A stretch of DNA of 64,000 nucleotides from Aeromicrobium duanguangcaii (GTDB lineage Bacteria; Actinomycetota; Actinomycetes; Propionibacteriales; Nocardioidaceae). Positions 53,559-63,395 of the stretch are shown in pieces. Positions within the stretch are counted from its first letter, which is position 1, and each line of letters opens with the position of its first letter. The stretch covers positions 1,302,001-1,366,000 of the forward strand of contig NZ_CP101990.1 of assembly GCF_024508295.1 (NCBI RefSeq), read 5' to 3'. A program made the position numbers and the translations under genes. The notes under the pieces are model-generated. The model ran no database searches and had not been told where the DNA came from. It worked only from the letters and a program-made list of their open reading frames with translations.

Positions 53559-54929
53559 TCAGCCGAAGAGTGCCCGCTCGACGGTGCCGAGCCGCACTCG
53601 CTGAGGGTGGTCGCCGACCGGGAGGTAGGCGATCTCCTTCTTCGTCTTCACGTCCAGGACGGCGACGGAGTCGGAGTCCGACAGCGAGATCCAGCACGTG
53701 TCGCCCAGGCCCTCGGTCGTCCAGTAGGGCTTCAGGTAGCTGTGTCCCGTGGTGGTGCTGTCGAAGAACGTGGCGGCACCGGTGGCCCGGTCGACGAGCG
53801 CGGCATAGTCGTCCATCGTGCCGGCGGCGCACAGGGTCGTGCCGGACTCGTCGATGGACAGGCCGTGGTGCGCGGAGTCGTTGACGTAGTCGGTGATGGG
53901 CATCTTCGGCACGCGGTTGGGCAGGGGGATCAGCCGCGTCACGGCGCCGGTGCGGGGCTCGGCGATCTTGCCGGTGGAGTAGTCGACCTTGCCGTTGATG
54001 TCCGCGGCCTGCGTGTCGAACTCGACGATCCCGTGGTACCAGGAGACCTGGAAGTAGATGAAGCGCTCACCAGGGGCGATCGCCATGGGGCGCACGGCCG
54101 AGCTCATCTTGGGGTGACCCGCCTCCGCGAGCTCCTTGCCCATGTCCCAGCGCTTGTCGATCCCGAAGTCGTCGTTGCGCACGATCTCGAACCAGCGGTC
54201 GCCCTTGGTCCAGTCACCGCCGGGACCGTCGAAGGACGTGTAGGCCGAACCGATCGACGCGTGGTAGATGCGCTGGCCGTCGTCGGAATAGTTGTTCTCG
54301 TGCGGGGTGTCGCCCGACTCGAACGTGCGCAGGCGATCGCCCATCTTGACGGCCTTGCCGTCGGGCAGGGTCTGGTCGACCATGGCGAACTCGATGACCT
54401 GGCGCTCCACCGAGTCGCTGACCAGGAGGCGCTTGCCGTCGGGGGAGAGGCCCGCGTGATCGCTGCGGTACCCGTCCATCGGCTGCTCGGCGACGATGGA
54501 GTTCGGGTCGCCGGCGATGGCCTTGGCGATGTCGATCCACACGACGTCGGCGAAGCTCGGACGGGACACGGCCAGGAATCGGCCGTCCTGGGTGCTGAAC
54601 ATGTCGTCGACGAACTGGTCGTGGCCCTGGCCGGGCCCCAGCCGGACGGCCGTGAAGGTGATCAGGCGCAGCGGGTTGCGCGTGATGTCGCGCATCTCCT
54701 GGGCCTTGTCCGGGATCAGGTTGATGCCGGACTTGAGGACCTCGGGGTTGCGGGCGTCCACGATCGACGCGGTGCCGGCCCAGTTGTTGCCCACGAACAT
54801 GACGTCGCGCAGCGAGTCGGGGGTCGCGGGGGCGGCACCCGTGGCCGCCGCGGACGGAATCAGGGCAGCGGCGGTGACGGCGCCGGCGACGAGCGCGGCG
54901 CGGCGCAGGATGCGTGGATGCAAGGTCAT
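53559..54929 (-). CDS. Secreted beta-propeller-like (YncE-type) protein
   Basis: It starts at ATG 54929 (MTLHPRILRRAALVAGAVTA), chosen because a signal peptide follows at once (cleavage near AATGA, about residue 32); the frame is open 16 codons further. The 456 residues carry beta-propeller-type repeats such as DGRFLAVSRPSFADVVWIDI, GLSPDGKRLLVSDS and DSDSVAVLDVKTKKEIAYLP. Its target or substrate is unknown. It is convergent with the ABC-F gene, 13 bases apart. Confidence 0.82.
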   Translation of the reverse strand: MTLHPRILRRAALVAGAVTAAALIPSAAATGAAPATPDSLRDVMFVGNNWAGTASIVDARNPEVLKSGINLIPDKAQEMRDITRNPLRLITFTAVRLGPGQGHDQFVDDMFSTQDGRFLAVSRPSFADVVWIDIAKAIAGDPNSIVAEQPMDGYRSDHAGLSPDGKRLLVSDSVERQVIEFAMVDQTLPDGKAVKMGDRLRTFESGDTPHENNYSDDGQRIYHASIGSAYTSFDGPGGDWTKGDRWFEIVRNDDFGIDKRWDMGKELAEAGHPKMSSAVRPMAIAPGERFIYFQVSWYHGIVEFDTQAADINGKVDYSTGKIAEPRTGAVTRLIPLPNRVPKMPITDYVNDSAHHGLSIDESGTTLCAAGTMDDYAALVDRATGAATFFDSTTTGHSYLKPYWTTEGLGDTCWISLSDSDSVAVLDVKTKKEIAYLPVGDHPQRVRLGTVERALFG

Positions 54930-55011
54930 GGGGACACCATGCACCCGGGGTAACTCCGAGTGACACCCCCGTCTCACGCCTTGGTGATCTGGGTCACACT
55001 CCCGGCGGGGA

Positions 55012-55692
55012 TCAGTCGTGCGCGGCGAACCTGTAGCCGATGCCCGGCTCGGTGACGAAGAGCCGCGGATGGGCCGGATCGGCCTCGAGCTTGCGGCGGA
55101 TGCTGGCCAGGTGGACGCGCAGGTAGTTGGTCTGGCGCTCGTAGCCCGGCCCCCACACAGCGAGCAAGAGCTCGCCCTGGCGCACCAGGCGCCCCTGCTT
55201 GCGGGCGAGGGCCGCGACGATCTTCCACTCGATGGGAGTCAGGTGGATCTCCTCGCCACCTCGCACGGCCCGCCAGTCTCCGAGGTCCAGGTCGAGGTCA
55301 CCGATCCGGATCGGCAGCCCGGGCTCCTCGGCTCCGGCGCGGCGCGCCGCCACGCGGATGCGGGCGAACAGCTCCTCGAGCGAGAACGGCTTGGTGACGA
55401 AGTCGTCGGCGCCCAGGTCGAGCGCCTCGACCTTGTCGTCCGGCTCGCTGCGTGCCGACACCACGATGACGGGCACCTGCGAGAACGAGCGCAGCTGCTT
55501 GAGCACGCTGATCCCGTCGATATCGGGCAGGCCGAGGTCCAGGAGCACGACGTCGGGCATGCGCTCATCGATGATCTGCAGCGCGGACCGTCCGTCGCCG
55601 GCCGTCTCGACCTCGTGGTCTCGCGCCCGCAGGTTGATCGCCAGGGTGCGGCAGATGGCGGGGTCGTCGTCGACGACCAGCACGAAGGTCAT
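55012..55692 (-). CDS. kdpE: KdpE potassium-system response regulator
   Basis: This 226-residue OmpR-type regulator has a receiver domain (LVVDDDPAICRTLAINLRAR, phosphoacceptor Asp in VVLLDLGLPDIDGI, and the FVTKPFSLEEL Lys). A winged helix-turn-helix follows (HLTPIEWKIVAALARKQGRL, TNYLRVHLASIRRKLEADPA). It is phosphorylated by KdpD and activates kdpFABC. Its ATG overlaps the kdpD stop by four bases. Confidence 0.95.
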   Translation of the reverse strand: MTFVLVVDDDPAICRTLAINLRARDHEVETAGDGRSALQIIDERMPDVVLLDLGLPDIDGISVLKQLRSFSQVPVIVVSARSEPDDKVEALDLGADDFVTKPFSLEELFARIRVAARRAGAEEPGLPIRIGDLDLDLGDWRAVRGGEEIHLTPIEWKIVAALARKQGRLVRQGELLLAVWGPGYERQTNYLRVHLASIRRKLEADPAHPRLFVTEPGIGYRFAAHD

Positions 55693-58199
55693 GGCAGTTC
55701 CTGCGCTCGGGGGAGGTCGATGACGAAGGTGAGTCCGCCTCCCGGGGTGTCCTCGGTCCTGATGCTGCCACCCATCGCCTCGGTCAGTCCTCGCGCCACG
55801 GCGAGACCGAGTCCCACCCCGTCCTGGCCGGGGACGTCGCCGAGGCGTTGGAACGGGGCGAACAGTCGATCCTGGTCGTGGTCGGCGACGCCGGGTCCGT
55901 GGTCCGAGATCCGCACGAACACCCGGTCCTCCGCGGCGACGCCGTCGACCCGGACCGCGGCGTCGGCCGGGGTGTACTTCAGAGCGTTCTCGCAGATGTT
56001 CGCGAGGACCCGATCGAGCAGGCCCGGGTCGGCCAGGGCGTAGAGCTCGGGCTCGAGGTCCACGGCGATCCGCTCGCTCCCGGGGAGGTGGGTCAGCGCG
56101 TCGCCGACGGCGTGGTCGAGGTTCACCTCGGTGGGGTGGGCGGTCACGGCTCCGGTGTGGATGCGGCTCATGTCGAGCAGGTTCGTCACCAGGGCGGTGA
56201 GCCGGTCGGTGGAGTCCTCGATGTTGCCGAGGAGCTCGGTCCGGTCCTCGGTGGAGAGGGCGAGGTCCGGGTTCCGCAGGGTCGACACGGACGCCTTGGC
56301 CGCGGCCAGGGGCGAGCGCAGGTCGTGCGAGACGGCCGCCAGCAGGGCGGTGCGGGTCCGGTCGGCCTCACTCAGGCGCAACCGCTCGACCTCGGCGGCC
56401 CGGGCCCGCCGGCGCTCGGTCATGACCTTCGCGTACGCGGCGAAGGCGTTGAGCAGGCTGCGCTCGGAGGCTGTGTGGCGGCCGCCGCGCAGGACCAGCG
56501 TGGTCTCGTCGTCGATCACGGTCGACATGTCCGCGGCGTCGGCCGTCGCGGGGGCGTCGCCGATGCTCGCGATCGGCTCGGCTCGGCCGGCGTCGGTGCG
56601 CCGCACGATGGCCGCCCCGTCGGCGCCGAACAGCTCGCACGCCGATCCGAGCAATCCGGTCAGGTCGTCGCTGGAGTTGAGCAGGCTGTGGGCCAGCACG
56701 GTCAGGGCGTCGGCCTCCGCGCGTGCCTTGCGCGCCTCGCTCGCGCGGCGGGCCGAGTGGTCGACGACGGTCGCCACGGCGATGCCCACGGCGACGAAGA
56801 GCACGAGGGCGACGACGTTGCCCGACTCGGCGATGGTGAGCCGGAACAGCGGCGGAGTGAAGAGCAGGTTCAGCAGCAGCCCCGACGTCAGCGCCGCCAC
56901 GACGGCCGGGACGAGTCCGCCGATCAGGGCCGTCGCCACCACGACGGCCATCAGCGCCATCGACTCCGAGGGGAGGCCGTGCAGGTCCTCGGTGGACCTC
57001 ATCGCCAGGCTCAGCAAGGTCGGGCCGAGCAGGGCGAAGACGAATCCGGCGACGCGACGGCGCGTGCTCAGGGTCGGCCGGCGTGCGGCGGGTCCGGCAC
57101 CGCGCTGTCGTGCGTAGTCGTGGGTGACGATGTGGACGTCCACGTCGCCCGAAGTGGCGATGAGCCGCTCGCCGAGTCCGGGTCGCACCAGGGTCGCGAT
57201 GCGGCTGCGCCGGCTGGCGCCGATGAGGACCTGGTTGGCGTTCTCGGCCCGCGCGAACTCCAGGATCGCCTCGGCCGGGTCGTCGCCCACGAGGGTGTGG
57301 AAGGTGCCGTCCAGCTCCTCGGCCTTCGTGCGCAGCGCCTCGAGCCGGTCCGGGCCGACGCTGCTGAGTCCGTCGGGGCGGGTGACGTACAGCGCGAGCC
57401 ACTCGCCGCCGGCGCGGCGGGACGCGATGCGGGCGGCGCGCCGCATGACCGTCAGCGACTCCGGGCCGCCGGACACCGCCGCGACGATGCGCTCGCGCGT
57501 CGCCCACGTGCCGGTGATCTCGTGCTGGTCGCGGTAGCGCTCCATCCCCTCATCCACCTGGTCCGCCAGCCACAGCAGCGCCAGTTCCCTCAGTGCGGTG
57601 AGGTTCCCCTCGCGGAAGTAGTTCGACAGTGCCGCGTCGACCTTGTCCGCCGGGTAGACGTTGCCGTGCGCCATCCGCCGGCGCAGGGCCTGGGCGCTCA
57701 TGTCGACCAGCTCGATCTGGTCGGCCCCGCGGACCACCTCGTCGGGCACGGTCTCTCGCTGGCGGACCCCGGTGATCGAGGCGGCCACGTCGTTCAGGGA
57801 CTCCAGGTGCTGGACGTTGACCGTCGTGACGACCTCGATCCCGGCGTCCCGCAACGCCTCCACGTCCTGCCACCGCTTCTCGTGCCGGCTGCCCGGGACG
57901 TTCGTGTGGGCCAGCTCGTCGACCAGCACGACCTCGGGCCGGCGGGCCAGGATCGCGGCGAGATCCATCTCGGTCTGGTCGGTCCCGCGGTAGGTGACAC
58001 TCGCCCGGGGCACGACCTCCAGGTCCCCGAGGAGCTCGGCCGTCCGCGATCGCCCGTGCGTCTCGACGTAGCCGATGACGACGTCGGTGCCCCGCTGCCG
58101 GCGCCGGCTTCCCTCGTCGAGCATCGCGTAGGTCTTGCCCACTCCGGGGGCCGCGCCGAGGTACACCCGCAACCGGCCTCGGTCCGCTGAACCTGTCAC
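55689..58199 (-). CDS. kdpD: KdpD sensor histidine kinase
   Basis: I start it at GTG 58199 (VTGSADRGRLRVYLGAAPGV), giving 836 residues; the open frame upstream is a shadow of the kdpC end. The N-terminal KdpD domain has GAAPGVGKTYAMLDEG and VLVDELAHTNVPGSRHEKRW. A universal-stress-like domain, four TM helices (about 405-500), a GAF-like region and the HisKA box AAVSHDLRSPLAAAKASVST follow, then HATPase motifs ENALKYTP and RISDHGPGV. It senses potassium limitation and turgor. It lies 31 bases after kdpC. Confidence 0.95.
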   Translation of the reverse strand: MTGSADRGRLRVYLGAAPGVGKTYAMLDEGSRRRQRGTDVVIGYVETHGRSRTAELLGDLEVVPRASVTYRGTDQTEMDLAAILARRPEVVLVDELAHTNVPGSRHEKRWQDVEALRDAGIEVVTTVNVQHLESLNDVAASITGVRQRETVPDEVVRGADQIELVDMSAQALRRRMAHGNVYPADKVDAALSNYFREGNLTALRELALLWLADQVDEGMERYRDQHEITGTWATRERIVAAVSGGPESLTVMRRAARIASRRAGGEWLALYVTRPDGLSSVGPDRLEALRTKAEELDGTFHTLVGDDPAEAILEFARAENANQVLIGASRRSRIATLVRPGLGERLIATSGDVDVHIVTHDYARQRGAGPAARRPTLSTRRRVAGFVFALLGPTLLSLAMRSTEDLHGLPSESMALMAVVVATALIGGLVPAVVAALTSGLLLNLLFTPPLFRLTIAESGNVVALVLFVAVGIAVATVVDHSARRASEARKARAEADALTVLAHSLLNSSDDLTGLLGSACELFGADGAAIVRRTDAGRAEPIASIGDAPATADAADMSTVIDDETTLVLRGGRHTASERSLLNAFAAYAKVMTERRRARAAEVERLRLSEADRTRTALLAAVSHDLRSPLAAAKASVSTLRNPDLALSTEDRTELLGNIEDSTDRLTALVTNLLDMSRIHTGAVTAHPTEVNLDHAVGDALTHLPGSERIAVDLEPELYALADPGLLDRVLANICENALKYTPADAAVRVDGVAAEDRVFVRISDHGPGVADHDQDRLFAPFQRLGDVPGQDGVGLGLAVARGLTEAMGGSIRTEDTPGGGLTFVIDLPRAQELP

Positions 58200-58230
58200 G
58201 GCCCCCAGTCTCCACCCTGGTCGACCGACC

Positions 58231-58821
58231 TCACGGACGTTCCCGCGCGATGGCGAGGTTGAGCTGCAGCACGTTGACACCGGGCTCGCCCAGGAAGCCC
58301 CAGTGCCGCCCACTCGTGCTGGACTCGATCAGGCCCAGGACGTCCCGGGTCTCGAGGCCGTTCGCGCGGGCGACGCGCGGCGCCTGCAGCCGGGCGTAGC
58401 GCGGGCTGATGTGCGGGTCGAGTCCCGAGCCGGATGCGGTGAGCGCATCGGCGGGCACCTGCTCCGGATCGACGCCCTCCGCCGCCGCGACGGTCGCGCG
58501 CCGCTCGGCGATGGCGCTCATGAGGTCCTCGCTGGAAGGGCCGAGGTTGCTCGGCGCGGACGCCAGCGTGTCGTGGTCGTTGGGGGAGGGGCGCGAGTGG
58601 AACCACCGCTCGCCCTCGAACTGCTGTCCGAGCAGCGCCGATCCGACGACCTTCCCGTCCAGGCGGACCGGCTGGCCGGCCGCGCGGTCGCCCATCGGCT
58701 GGGCGACGGCCCAGACGGCGGCGGGGTAGCCGACGCCCAGCAGGACGGTGAGGACGAGGAGCAGGCGCAGTCCGGCGGCGCTCTGGCGGGCGAGGTCGGT
58801 CAGGAGTGAGTAGATGAGCAT
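58231..58821 (-). CDS. kdpC: KdpC subunit of the K+-transporting ATPase
   Basis: This 196-residue protein has one N-terminal TM helix and the KdpC motifs LVLTVLLGVGYPAAVWAVAQ, SALLGQQFEGERWFHSRPSP, ASGSGLDPHISPRYARLQ and GVNVLQLNLAIARERP. It stabilises the KdpA-KdpB complex and helps nucleotide binding. It starts 2 bases after the kdpB stop. Confidence 0.96.
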   Translation of the reverse strand: MLIYSLLTDLARQSAAGLRLLLVLTVLLGVGYPAAVWAVAQPMGDRAAGQPVRLDGKVVGSALLGQQFEGERWFHSRPSPNDHDTLASAPSNLGPSSEDLMSAIAERRATVAAAEGVDPEQVPADALTASGSGLDPHISPRYARLQAPRVARANGLETRDVLGLIESSTSGRHWGFLGEPGVNVLQLNLAIARERP

Positions 58822-58823
58822 GA

Positions 58824-60887
58824 TCAGCCGATTCCGGGGATGGTCGAGACGAGCAGGTCGATGAGCTTGATGCCGACGAACGGGGCGACCAGGCCGCCCA
58901 GTCCGAAGATGGTGAGGTTGCGGCGCAGGACCGAGGTCGCCGACGCGGCGCGGAAGCGGACTCCGCGCAGGGCCAGCGGGATCAGCGCCACGATGATCAG
59001 CGCGTTGAAGATGACCGCCGAGAGGATCGCGGACTCCGCCGTGGCCAGGCCCATGATGTTGAGCGCCTCCAGGGACGGGTACGCGGCCACGAACATCGCG
59101 GGGATGATCGCGAAGTACTTCGCGACGTCGTTCGCGATCGAGAAGGTGGTCAGCGCGCCGCGCGTGATCAGCAGCTGCTTGCCGATCTCGACGACGTCGA
59201 TCAGCTTCGTCGGGTCCGAGTCCAGGTCGACCATGTTGCCGGCCTCCTTGGCCGCGGCCGTCCCGCTGTTCATCGCCACGCCGACGTCGGCGGCCGCCAG
59301 GGCGGGGGCGTCGTTGGTGCCGTCACCGGTCATCGCGACCAGGTGACCTCCACGCTGCTCCTTGCGGATGTAGGCGAGCTTGTCCTCGGGGGTGGCCTCG
59401 GCGAGGAAGTCGTCGACGCCGGCCTCCTTCGAGATCGCCCGAGCGGTCAGCTCATTGTCGCCGGTGACCATGACGGTGCGGATGCCCATCGCGCGCAGCT
59501 CGGCGAATCGCTCGGCCATGCCGGGCTTCACGACGTCCTTGAGCTGGACGACACCGAGCACGCTCCCGTGGCCGTCGGCGTCCTGCTCGGCGATCACCAG
59601 GGGCGTGCCGCCGCCCCGCGCGATGGCGTTGATCGTGTCCGTCACGTCGTCCGAGGGGGTCTGCCCCAGCCAGGCTGACACCGCCGAGCCCGCGCCCTTG
59701 CGGATCCGGGTGCCGTCGGCGAGGTCGACACCGGACATGCGGGTCTGGGCCGTGAACTCGATGAACTCGGCGCCGGTCGGCAGATCGGCGTCCGCGGCGC
59801 CCTTCGCCAGGGCCAGCTCGACGATCGAGCGGCCTTCGGGCGTCTGGTCGGCGAGGCTCGAGATCCGGGCCGCGTCGCGCATCCGCTCGTCGTCCACGCC
59901 CGGCGCCGCGATGAACAGCGTCGCCTGCCGGTTGCCGTAGGTGATGGTGCCGGTCTTGTCGAGCAGCAGCGTGCTGACGTCCCCGGCCGCCTCCACGGCA
60001 CGGCCCGACATCGCCAGCACGTTGACGCGGACCAGCCGGTCCATTCCGGCGATGCCGATCGCGCTCAGCAGGGCGCCGATCGTGGTGGGGATCAGGCAGA
60101 CCAGCAGGGCGACGAGCACGACCAGGTCCTGCGGGGCGCCCGCGTACGTCGCCATCGGCGCCAGGGTGGCGACCGCGATGAGGAACACCAGCGTCAGGCT
60201 GACCAGCAGGATCGACAGGGCGATCTCGTTGGGGGTCTTGCGGCGGGACGTCCCCTCGACCAGCGCGATCATCTTGTCCAGGAAGGTCTCGCCCGCGGCG
60301 GCGGAGATCCGCACGACGATCCGGTCCGAGAGCACCTTCGTGCCACCCGTGACCGAGCTGCGGTCGCCCCCGGCCTCGCGGATCACGGGGGCGGACTCGC
60401 CGGTGATCGCCGACTCGTCGACCGAGGCGATGCCCTCGACGATGTCGCCGTCGCCGGGGATCACCTCTCCGGCCTCGACGACCACGAGGTCGCCCACGGC
60501 CAGCTGGGTGCCCGGCACCAGGGTCTCGGTCCCGTGCTCGTCCAGCAGCCGGGCCCGGGTGTCGGTGCGGGTCGCCCGCAGCGACGCTGCCTGGGCCTTG
60601 CCTCGTCCCTCCGCGACGGCCTCGGCGAGGTTGCCGAAGATCACCGTCAGCCACAGCCACACGCCCAGGCTGATCGTGAAGACATCCGGGGTCGCGAGGG
60701 CGGCGATCGTCGTGACGACCGAGCCCAGCCAGACCAGGAACATCACGGGGGAGCGCACGAGGTGACGCGGGTCGAGCTTGCGCAGGGCCTCCGGCAGCTG
60801 GCGCACCGCCTGGGTGAGCAGCGGGGTCGCCGCTGCGGCGGTGGGCTCGGGTTTCGTGGTGGTGTCGGTCAGGGTCGTGGTGCTCAT
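58824..60887 (-). CDS. kdpB: KdpB P-type ATPase subunit
   Basis: It starts at ATG 60887 ([20 protein letters not shown]) and has 687 residues; the open frame above is a kdpA shadow. The P-type ATPase motifs are intact: [20 protein letters not shown], phosphorylation site [21 protein letters not shown], and [20 protein letters not shown]. It hydrolyses ATP to drive high-affinity potassium uptake. Its ATG overlaps the kdpA stop (ATGA). Confidence 0.97.
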   Translation of the reverse strand: MSTTTLTDTTTKPEPTAAAATPLLTQAVRQLPEALRKLDPRHLVRSPVMFLVWLGSVVTTIAALATPDVFTISLGVWLWLTVIFGNLAEAVAEGRGKAQAASLRATRTDTRARLLDEHGTETLVPGTQLAVGDLVVVEAGEVIPGDGDIVEGIASVDESAITGESAPVIREAGGDRSSVTGGTKVLSDRIVVRISAAAGETFLDKMIALVEGTSRRKTPNEIALSILLVSLTLVFLIAVATLAPMATYAGAPQDLVVLVALLVCLIPTTIGALLSAIGIAGMDRLVRVNVLAMSGRAVEAAGDVSTLLLDKTGTITYGNRQATLFIAAPGVDDERMRDAARISSLADQTPEGRSIVELALAKGAADADLPTGAEFIEFTAQTRMSGVDLADGTRIRKGAGSAVSAWLGQTPSDDVTDTINAIARGGGTPLVIAEQDADGHGSVLGVVQLKDVVKPGMAERFAELRAMGIRTVMVTGDNELTARAISKEAGVDDFLAEATPEDKLAYIRKEQRGGHLVAMTGDGTNDAPALAAADVGVAMNSGTAAAKEAGNMVDLDSDPTKLIDVVEIGKQLLITRGALTTFSIANDVAKYFAIIPAMFVAAYPSLEALNIMGLATAESAILSAVIFNALIIVALIPLALRGVRFRAASATSVLRRNLTIFGLGGLVAPFVGIKLIDLLVSTIPGIG

Positions 60888-62542
60888 GCGAGTGCCTCCG
60901 CAATCGGTCCGAGAGCGAGCGCGGGGAAGTAGGTCAGGCCGGTCATGATGACCACGACGCCGACGAGCATCCCCACGAACAGGGGGGTGTGGGTGGGAAG
61001 GGTTCCGCTGGTCACCGGCACCTTGCCCTGACGGGCCAGGGAGCCGGCCAGCAGCAGGACCAGAACGATCGGGACGAGCCGTCCCAGGAGCATCGCGAGG
61101 GCCAGCGTGACCTGGAAGAAGTCCGAGGTCACGGTCAGCCCGCCGAACGCGCTGCCGTTGTTGTTGGCCGCCGAGGTGTAGGCGTAGAGCACTTCGCTGA
61201 ACCCGTGGCCGCCCGGATTGCCCATCGCGTCGGTGGTGCTGCCGCGGCTGATGGCGATGCCGGCGCCGACCAGCACGAGCGCGGGCGTGGCCAGCGTGTA
61301 GAGCGCCACGTACGTCATCTGGCGCGCGCCGATCTTCTTGCCCAGGAGCTCGGGCGTCCGGCCGACCATGAGGCCGGCGACGAACACCGCCAGGATCGCC
61401 ATCAAGAGGATTCCGTAGATTCCGGCGCCGACCCCGCCGGGGATGACCTCGCCGAGCATCATGTTGACCAGCACGGCGCCGCCGCCGGTGGGCGTGAGGG
61501 AGTCGTGGGCCGTGTTGACCGCGCCCGTCGACGTGCCGGTGGTGACCACGGCGAACAACGCCGAGGCCCACTCGCCGAACCGGGTCTCCTTGCCCTCCAT
61601 CGCCGCGCCGGCCGCCTGGCCGGCCGCCGACCGGGCGCCCGCCTCGGCCCAGGTCGTCACGGCGAGGGAGACCGACCACAGCGCGGCCATCGCGCCGAGG
61701 ACCGCCAGGCCCTGCCGGCGGTTACCGAGCATGGTGCCGAGCGTGCGGGTCAGCGCGACCGGCAGCAGCAGCATCAGGAAGATCTCGATGAGGTTGGTGA
61801 AGGCGGTGGGGTTCTCGAGCGGGTGGGCCGAGTTCGCGTTGAAGAACCCGCCGCCGTTGTTGCCCAGCTCCTTGATGGCCTCCTGGCTCGCGACGGGCCC
61901 GCCGGTCAGCACCTGGGGGTGGCCGGCCAGCGTGCTCATCGTGGAGTCGCTGAAGCTCTGGACCACGCCACCGGCGACGAGCACGACCGCGCCGACGAAC
62001 GCGATCGGCAGCAGGATGCGGAGCGTCCCGCGGGTCAGGTCGACCCAGAAGTTGCCGACCGAGCCGTCGCGGACGCGAGCGAAGCCACGGATCAGCGCGA
62101 CCGCCACGGCGATCCCGACCGCCGCCGACAGGAAGTTCTGGACGGCCAAACCGGCCATCTGGGCGGTGAAGCCCAGGGTCGACTCGCCCGCGTAGGACTG
62201 CCAGTTGGTGTTCGTGACGAAGGAGACGGCCGTGTTGAACGACATCCACAGCGGCATCCCCGGCAGGTCGCGGCTCATCGGCAGGGCGGACTGCCCCATC
62301 AGGATCGCCATCAGGACGGCGATGCTCACCAGGGAGAACGCGACCACGCTCACGGCGTACGACGCGGGGCTCTGCTCGGTCGCGGGATCGACCCCGGCGA
62401 TCCGGTAGAGCCGCCGCTCGACGCGCGAGTGGCGAGTGCCGGTGAAGACCCGTGCCATGTAGTCGCCCACCGGCACGTAGGCGACGGCCAGCAGGGCCAG
62501 GAGGAGGGCGATCGACAACAGACCGCCGACGGTGTCGGACAC
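60884..62542 (-). CDS. kdpA: KdpA potassium-binding channel subunit
   Basis: The GTG start at 62542 ([20 protein letters not shown]) overlaps the kdpF stop (TAGTG). The 552 residues include about ten membrane helices and the selectivity-filter-like loops [50 protein letters not shown] and [18 protein letters not shown]. It is full length and forms the potassium pore of the Kdp pump. Confidence 0.97.
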   Translation of the reverse strand: MSDTVGGLLSIALLLALLAVAYVPVGDYMARVFTGTRHSRVERRLYRIAGVDPATEQSPASYAVSVVAFSLVSIAVLMAILMGQSALPMSRDLPGMPLWMSFNTAVSFVTNTNWQSYAGESTLGFTAQMAGLAVQNFLSAAVGIAVAVALIRGFARVRDGSVGNFWVDLTRGTLRILLPIAFVGAVVLVAGGVVQSFSDSTMSTLAGHPQVLTGGPVASQEAIKELGNNGGGFFNANSAHPLENPTAFTNLIEIFLMLLLPVALTRTLGTMLGNRRQGLAVLGAMAALWSVSLAVTTWAEAGARSAAGQAAGAAMEGKETRFGEWASALFAVVTTGTSTGAVNTAHDSLTPTGGGAVLVNMMLGEVIPGGVGAGIYGILLMAILAVFVAGLMVGRTPELLGKKIGARQMTYVALYTLATPALVLVGAGIAISRGSTTDAMGNPGGHGFSEVLYAYTSAANNNGSAFGGLTVTSDFFQVTLALAMLLGRLVPIVLVLLLAGSLARQGKVPVTSGTLPTHTPLFVGMLVGVVVIMTGLTYFPALALGPIAEALA

Positions 62543-62631
62543 TAGAAACGCTCCGGGAGGATCAGGGCCACCAGCAGGTAGGCCGCGACGGCGACGACGA
62601 CGGCGATCAACAGACCGCTCTCAGGACTCAT
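62542..62631 (-). CDS. kdpF: KdpF small membrane subunit (29 aa)
   Basis: ATG 62631 opens MSPESGLLIAVVVAVAAYLL and the protein ends VALILPERF. A single membrane helix and this C-terminus are typical KdpF, which stabilises the pump. It is the first gene of kdpFABC-kdpDE; its TAG overlaps the kdpA GTG by one base. Confidence 0.9.
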   Translation of the reverse strand: MSPESGLLIAVVVAVAAYLLVALILPERF

Positions 62632-62669
62632 GGGCCCAGCCAAGACCCGCGCGCCGGTCGCGAGGGCGG

Positions 62670-62688
62670 TCTTGACGCGTTCTTGACG
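62670..62688. promoter_or_regulatory. Candidate KdpE box: TCTTGACG repeated with 11-base period
   Basis: TCTTGACG occurs at 62670-62677 and again at 62681-62688, exactly one helical turn apart, about 40 bases upstream of kdpF. OmpR-family regulators such as KdpE bind direct repeats of this spacing. It may also serve trpF on the other side. Confidence 0.5.
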
Positions 62689-62752
62689 CCGGTTCGCGCT
62701 GATTTGGCGCCGCACCCGGCAGCGCGCTGCGCGCCGCTGAGAGGATGGCCGC

Positions 62753-63358
62753 GTGTACGTCAAGATCTGCGGCCTGCGCACGGCCGAGCACGCCCGGGTC
62801 GCCGTCGACGCCGGCGCCGCCGCCGTCGGCGTGGTGATGAACCGGACGAGCTCGCGGCGGGCGACCGAGGACGAGGCCCGCGAGGTCGTCGCGGCGGCCC
62901 GTGGGCGCGCCGACACGGTCCTGGTCGTCAACGACATGCCTGCCGACCAGGCCGCGCGGACCGCCCGCGACCTCGGGTTCGACGTCCTGCAACTGCACGG
63001 CCGGGCCTACGCCGAGACCGACTTCGGCGCGGCCACGGCGATCGTGCCGCGGGTGTGGCGCGCCACGTCGCTCGACCTCGACCCGCCGCTGCAGGTCGGC
63101 GCGTGGGGTGAGGAGATGCTCCTGCTGGACGCGCCGAAGCCGGGCTCCGGCGAGCAGTGGGACCTGTCCGAGCTCGCCGACCGTGCTCCCGAGGGGCGCT
63201 GGCTGCTGGCCGGCGGCCTGTCGGCGGGGAACGTCGCCGGGGCGATCGCCGTGGTCCGTCCCTGGGGCGTGGACGTGTCCAGCGGGGTGGAGGTCGCGCC
63301 GGGCGAGAAGTCCGCCGACCTGATCCACCGGTTCGCGGCTGCCGCGCTCGGGGGTTGA
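62753..63358 (+). CDS. trpF: Phosphoribosylanthranilate isomerase family protein (TrpF-like)
   Basis: The GTG start at 62753 gives 201 residues with the TrpF opening VYVKICGLRTAEHARVAVDA (catalytic Cys in KICG), AAAVGVVMNRTSSRRAT, DVLQLHG, LLLDAPKPGSGEQWDLSELA, WLLAGGLSAGNVAGAI and GVDVSSGVEVAPGEKSADLI. It isomerises phosphoribosylanthranilate in tryptophan synthesis. It is not beside other trp genes here. Confidence 0.9.
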   Translation: MYVKICGLRTAEHARVAVDAGAAAVGVVMNRTSSRRATEDEAREVVAAARGRADTVLVVNDMPADQAARTARDLGFDVLQLHGRAYAETDFGAATAIVPRVWRATSLDLDPPLQVGAWGEEMLLLDAPKPGSGEQWDLSELADRAPEGRWLLAGGLSAGNVAGAIAVVRPWGVDVSSGVEVAPGEKSADLIHRFAAAALGG

Positions 63359-63376
63359 CTGATCGCCTAGGCTGTC

Positions 63377-63394
63377 CATCGATGAACATCGATG
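63377..63394. promoter_or_regulatory. ArsR-type operator: tandem palindrome CATCGATG-AA-CATCGATG
   Basis: Two identical 8-base palindromes separated by AA lie between a -10-like TAGGCT (63368-63373) and the exporter start. ATCGAT-type repeats placed just after the -10 are typical of ArsR/SmtB repressors. It would make the downstream ACR3 gene metalloid-inducible. Confidence 0.6.
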
Positions 63395-63395
63395 A

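Noticed and set aside
52611-54953. A long plus-strand open frame overlapping the ABC-F and propeller genes
   Set aside because: It crosses two real genes in a different frame or strand and has Ser/Arg/Pro-rich shadow composition.
55848-58190. A 780-codon open frame antisense to kdpD
   Set aside because: kdpD on the other strand has complete domain motifs; the antisense frame is a high-GC shadow.
60989-62545. A 518-codon open frame antisense to kdpA
   Set aside because: Gly/Arg/Asp-rich shadow; kdpA is unmistakable on the other strand.
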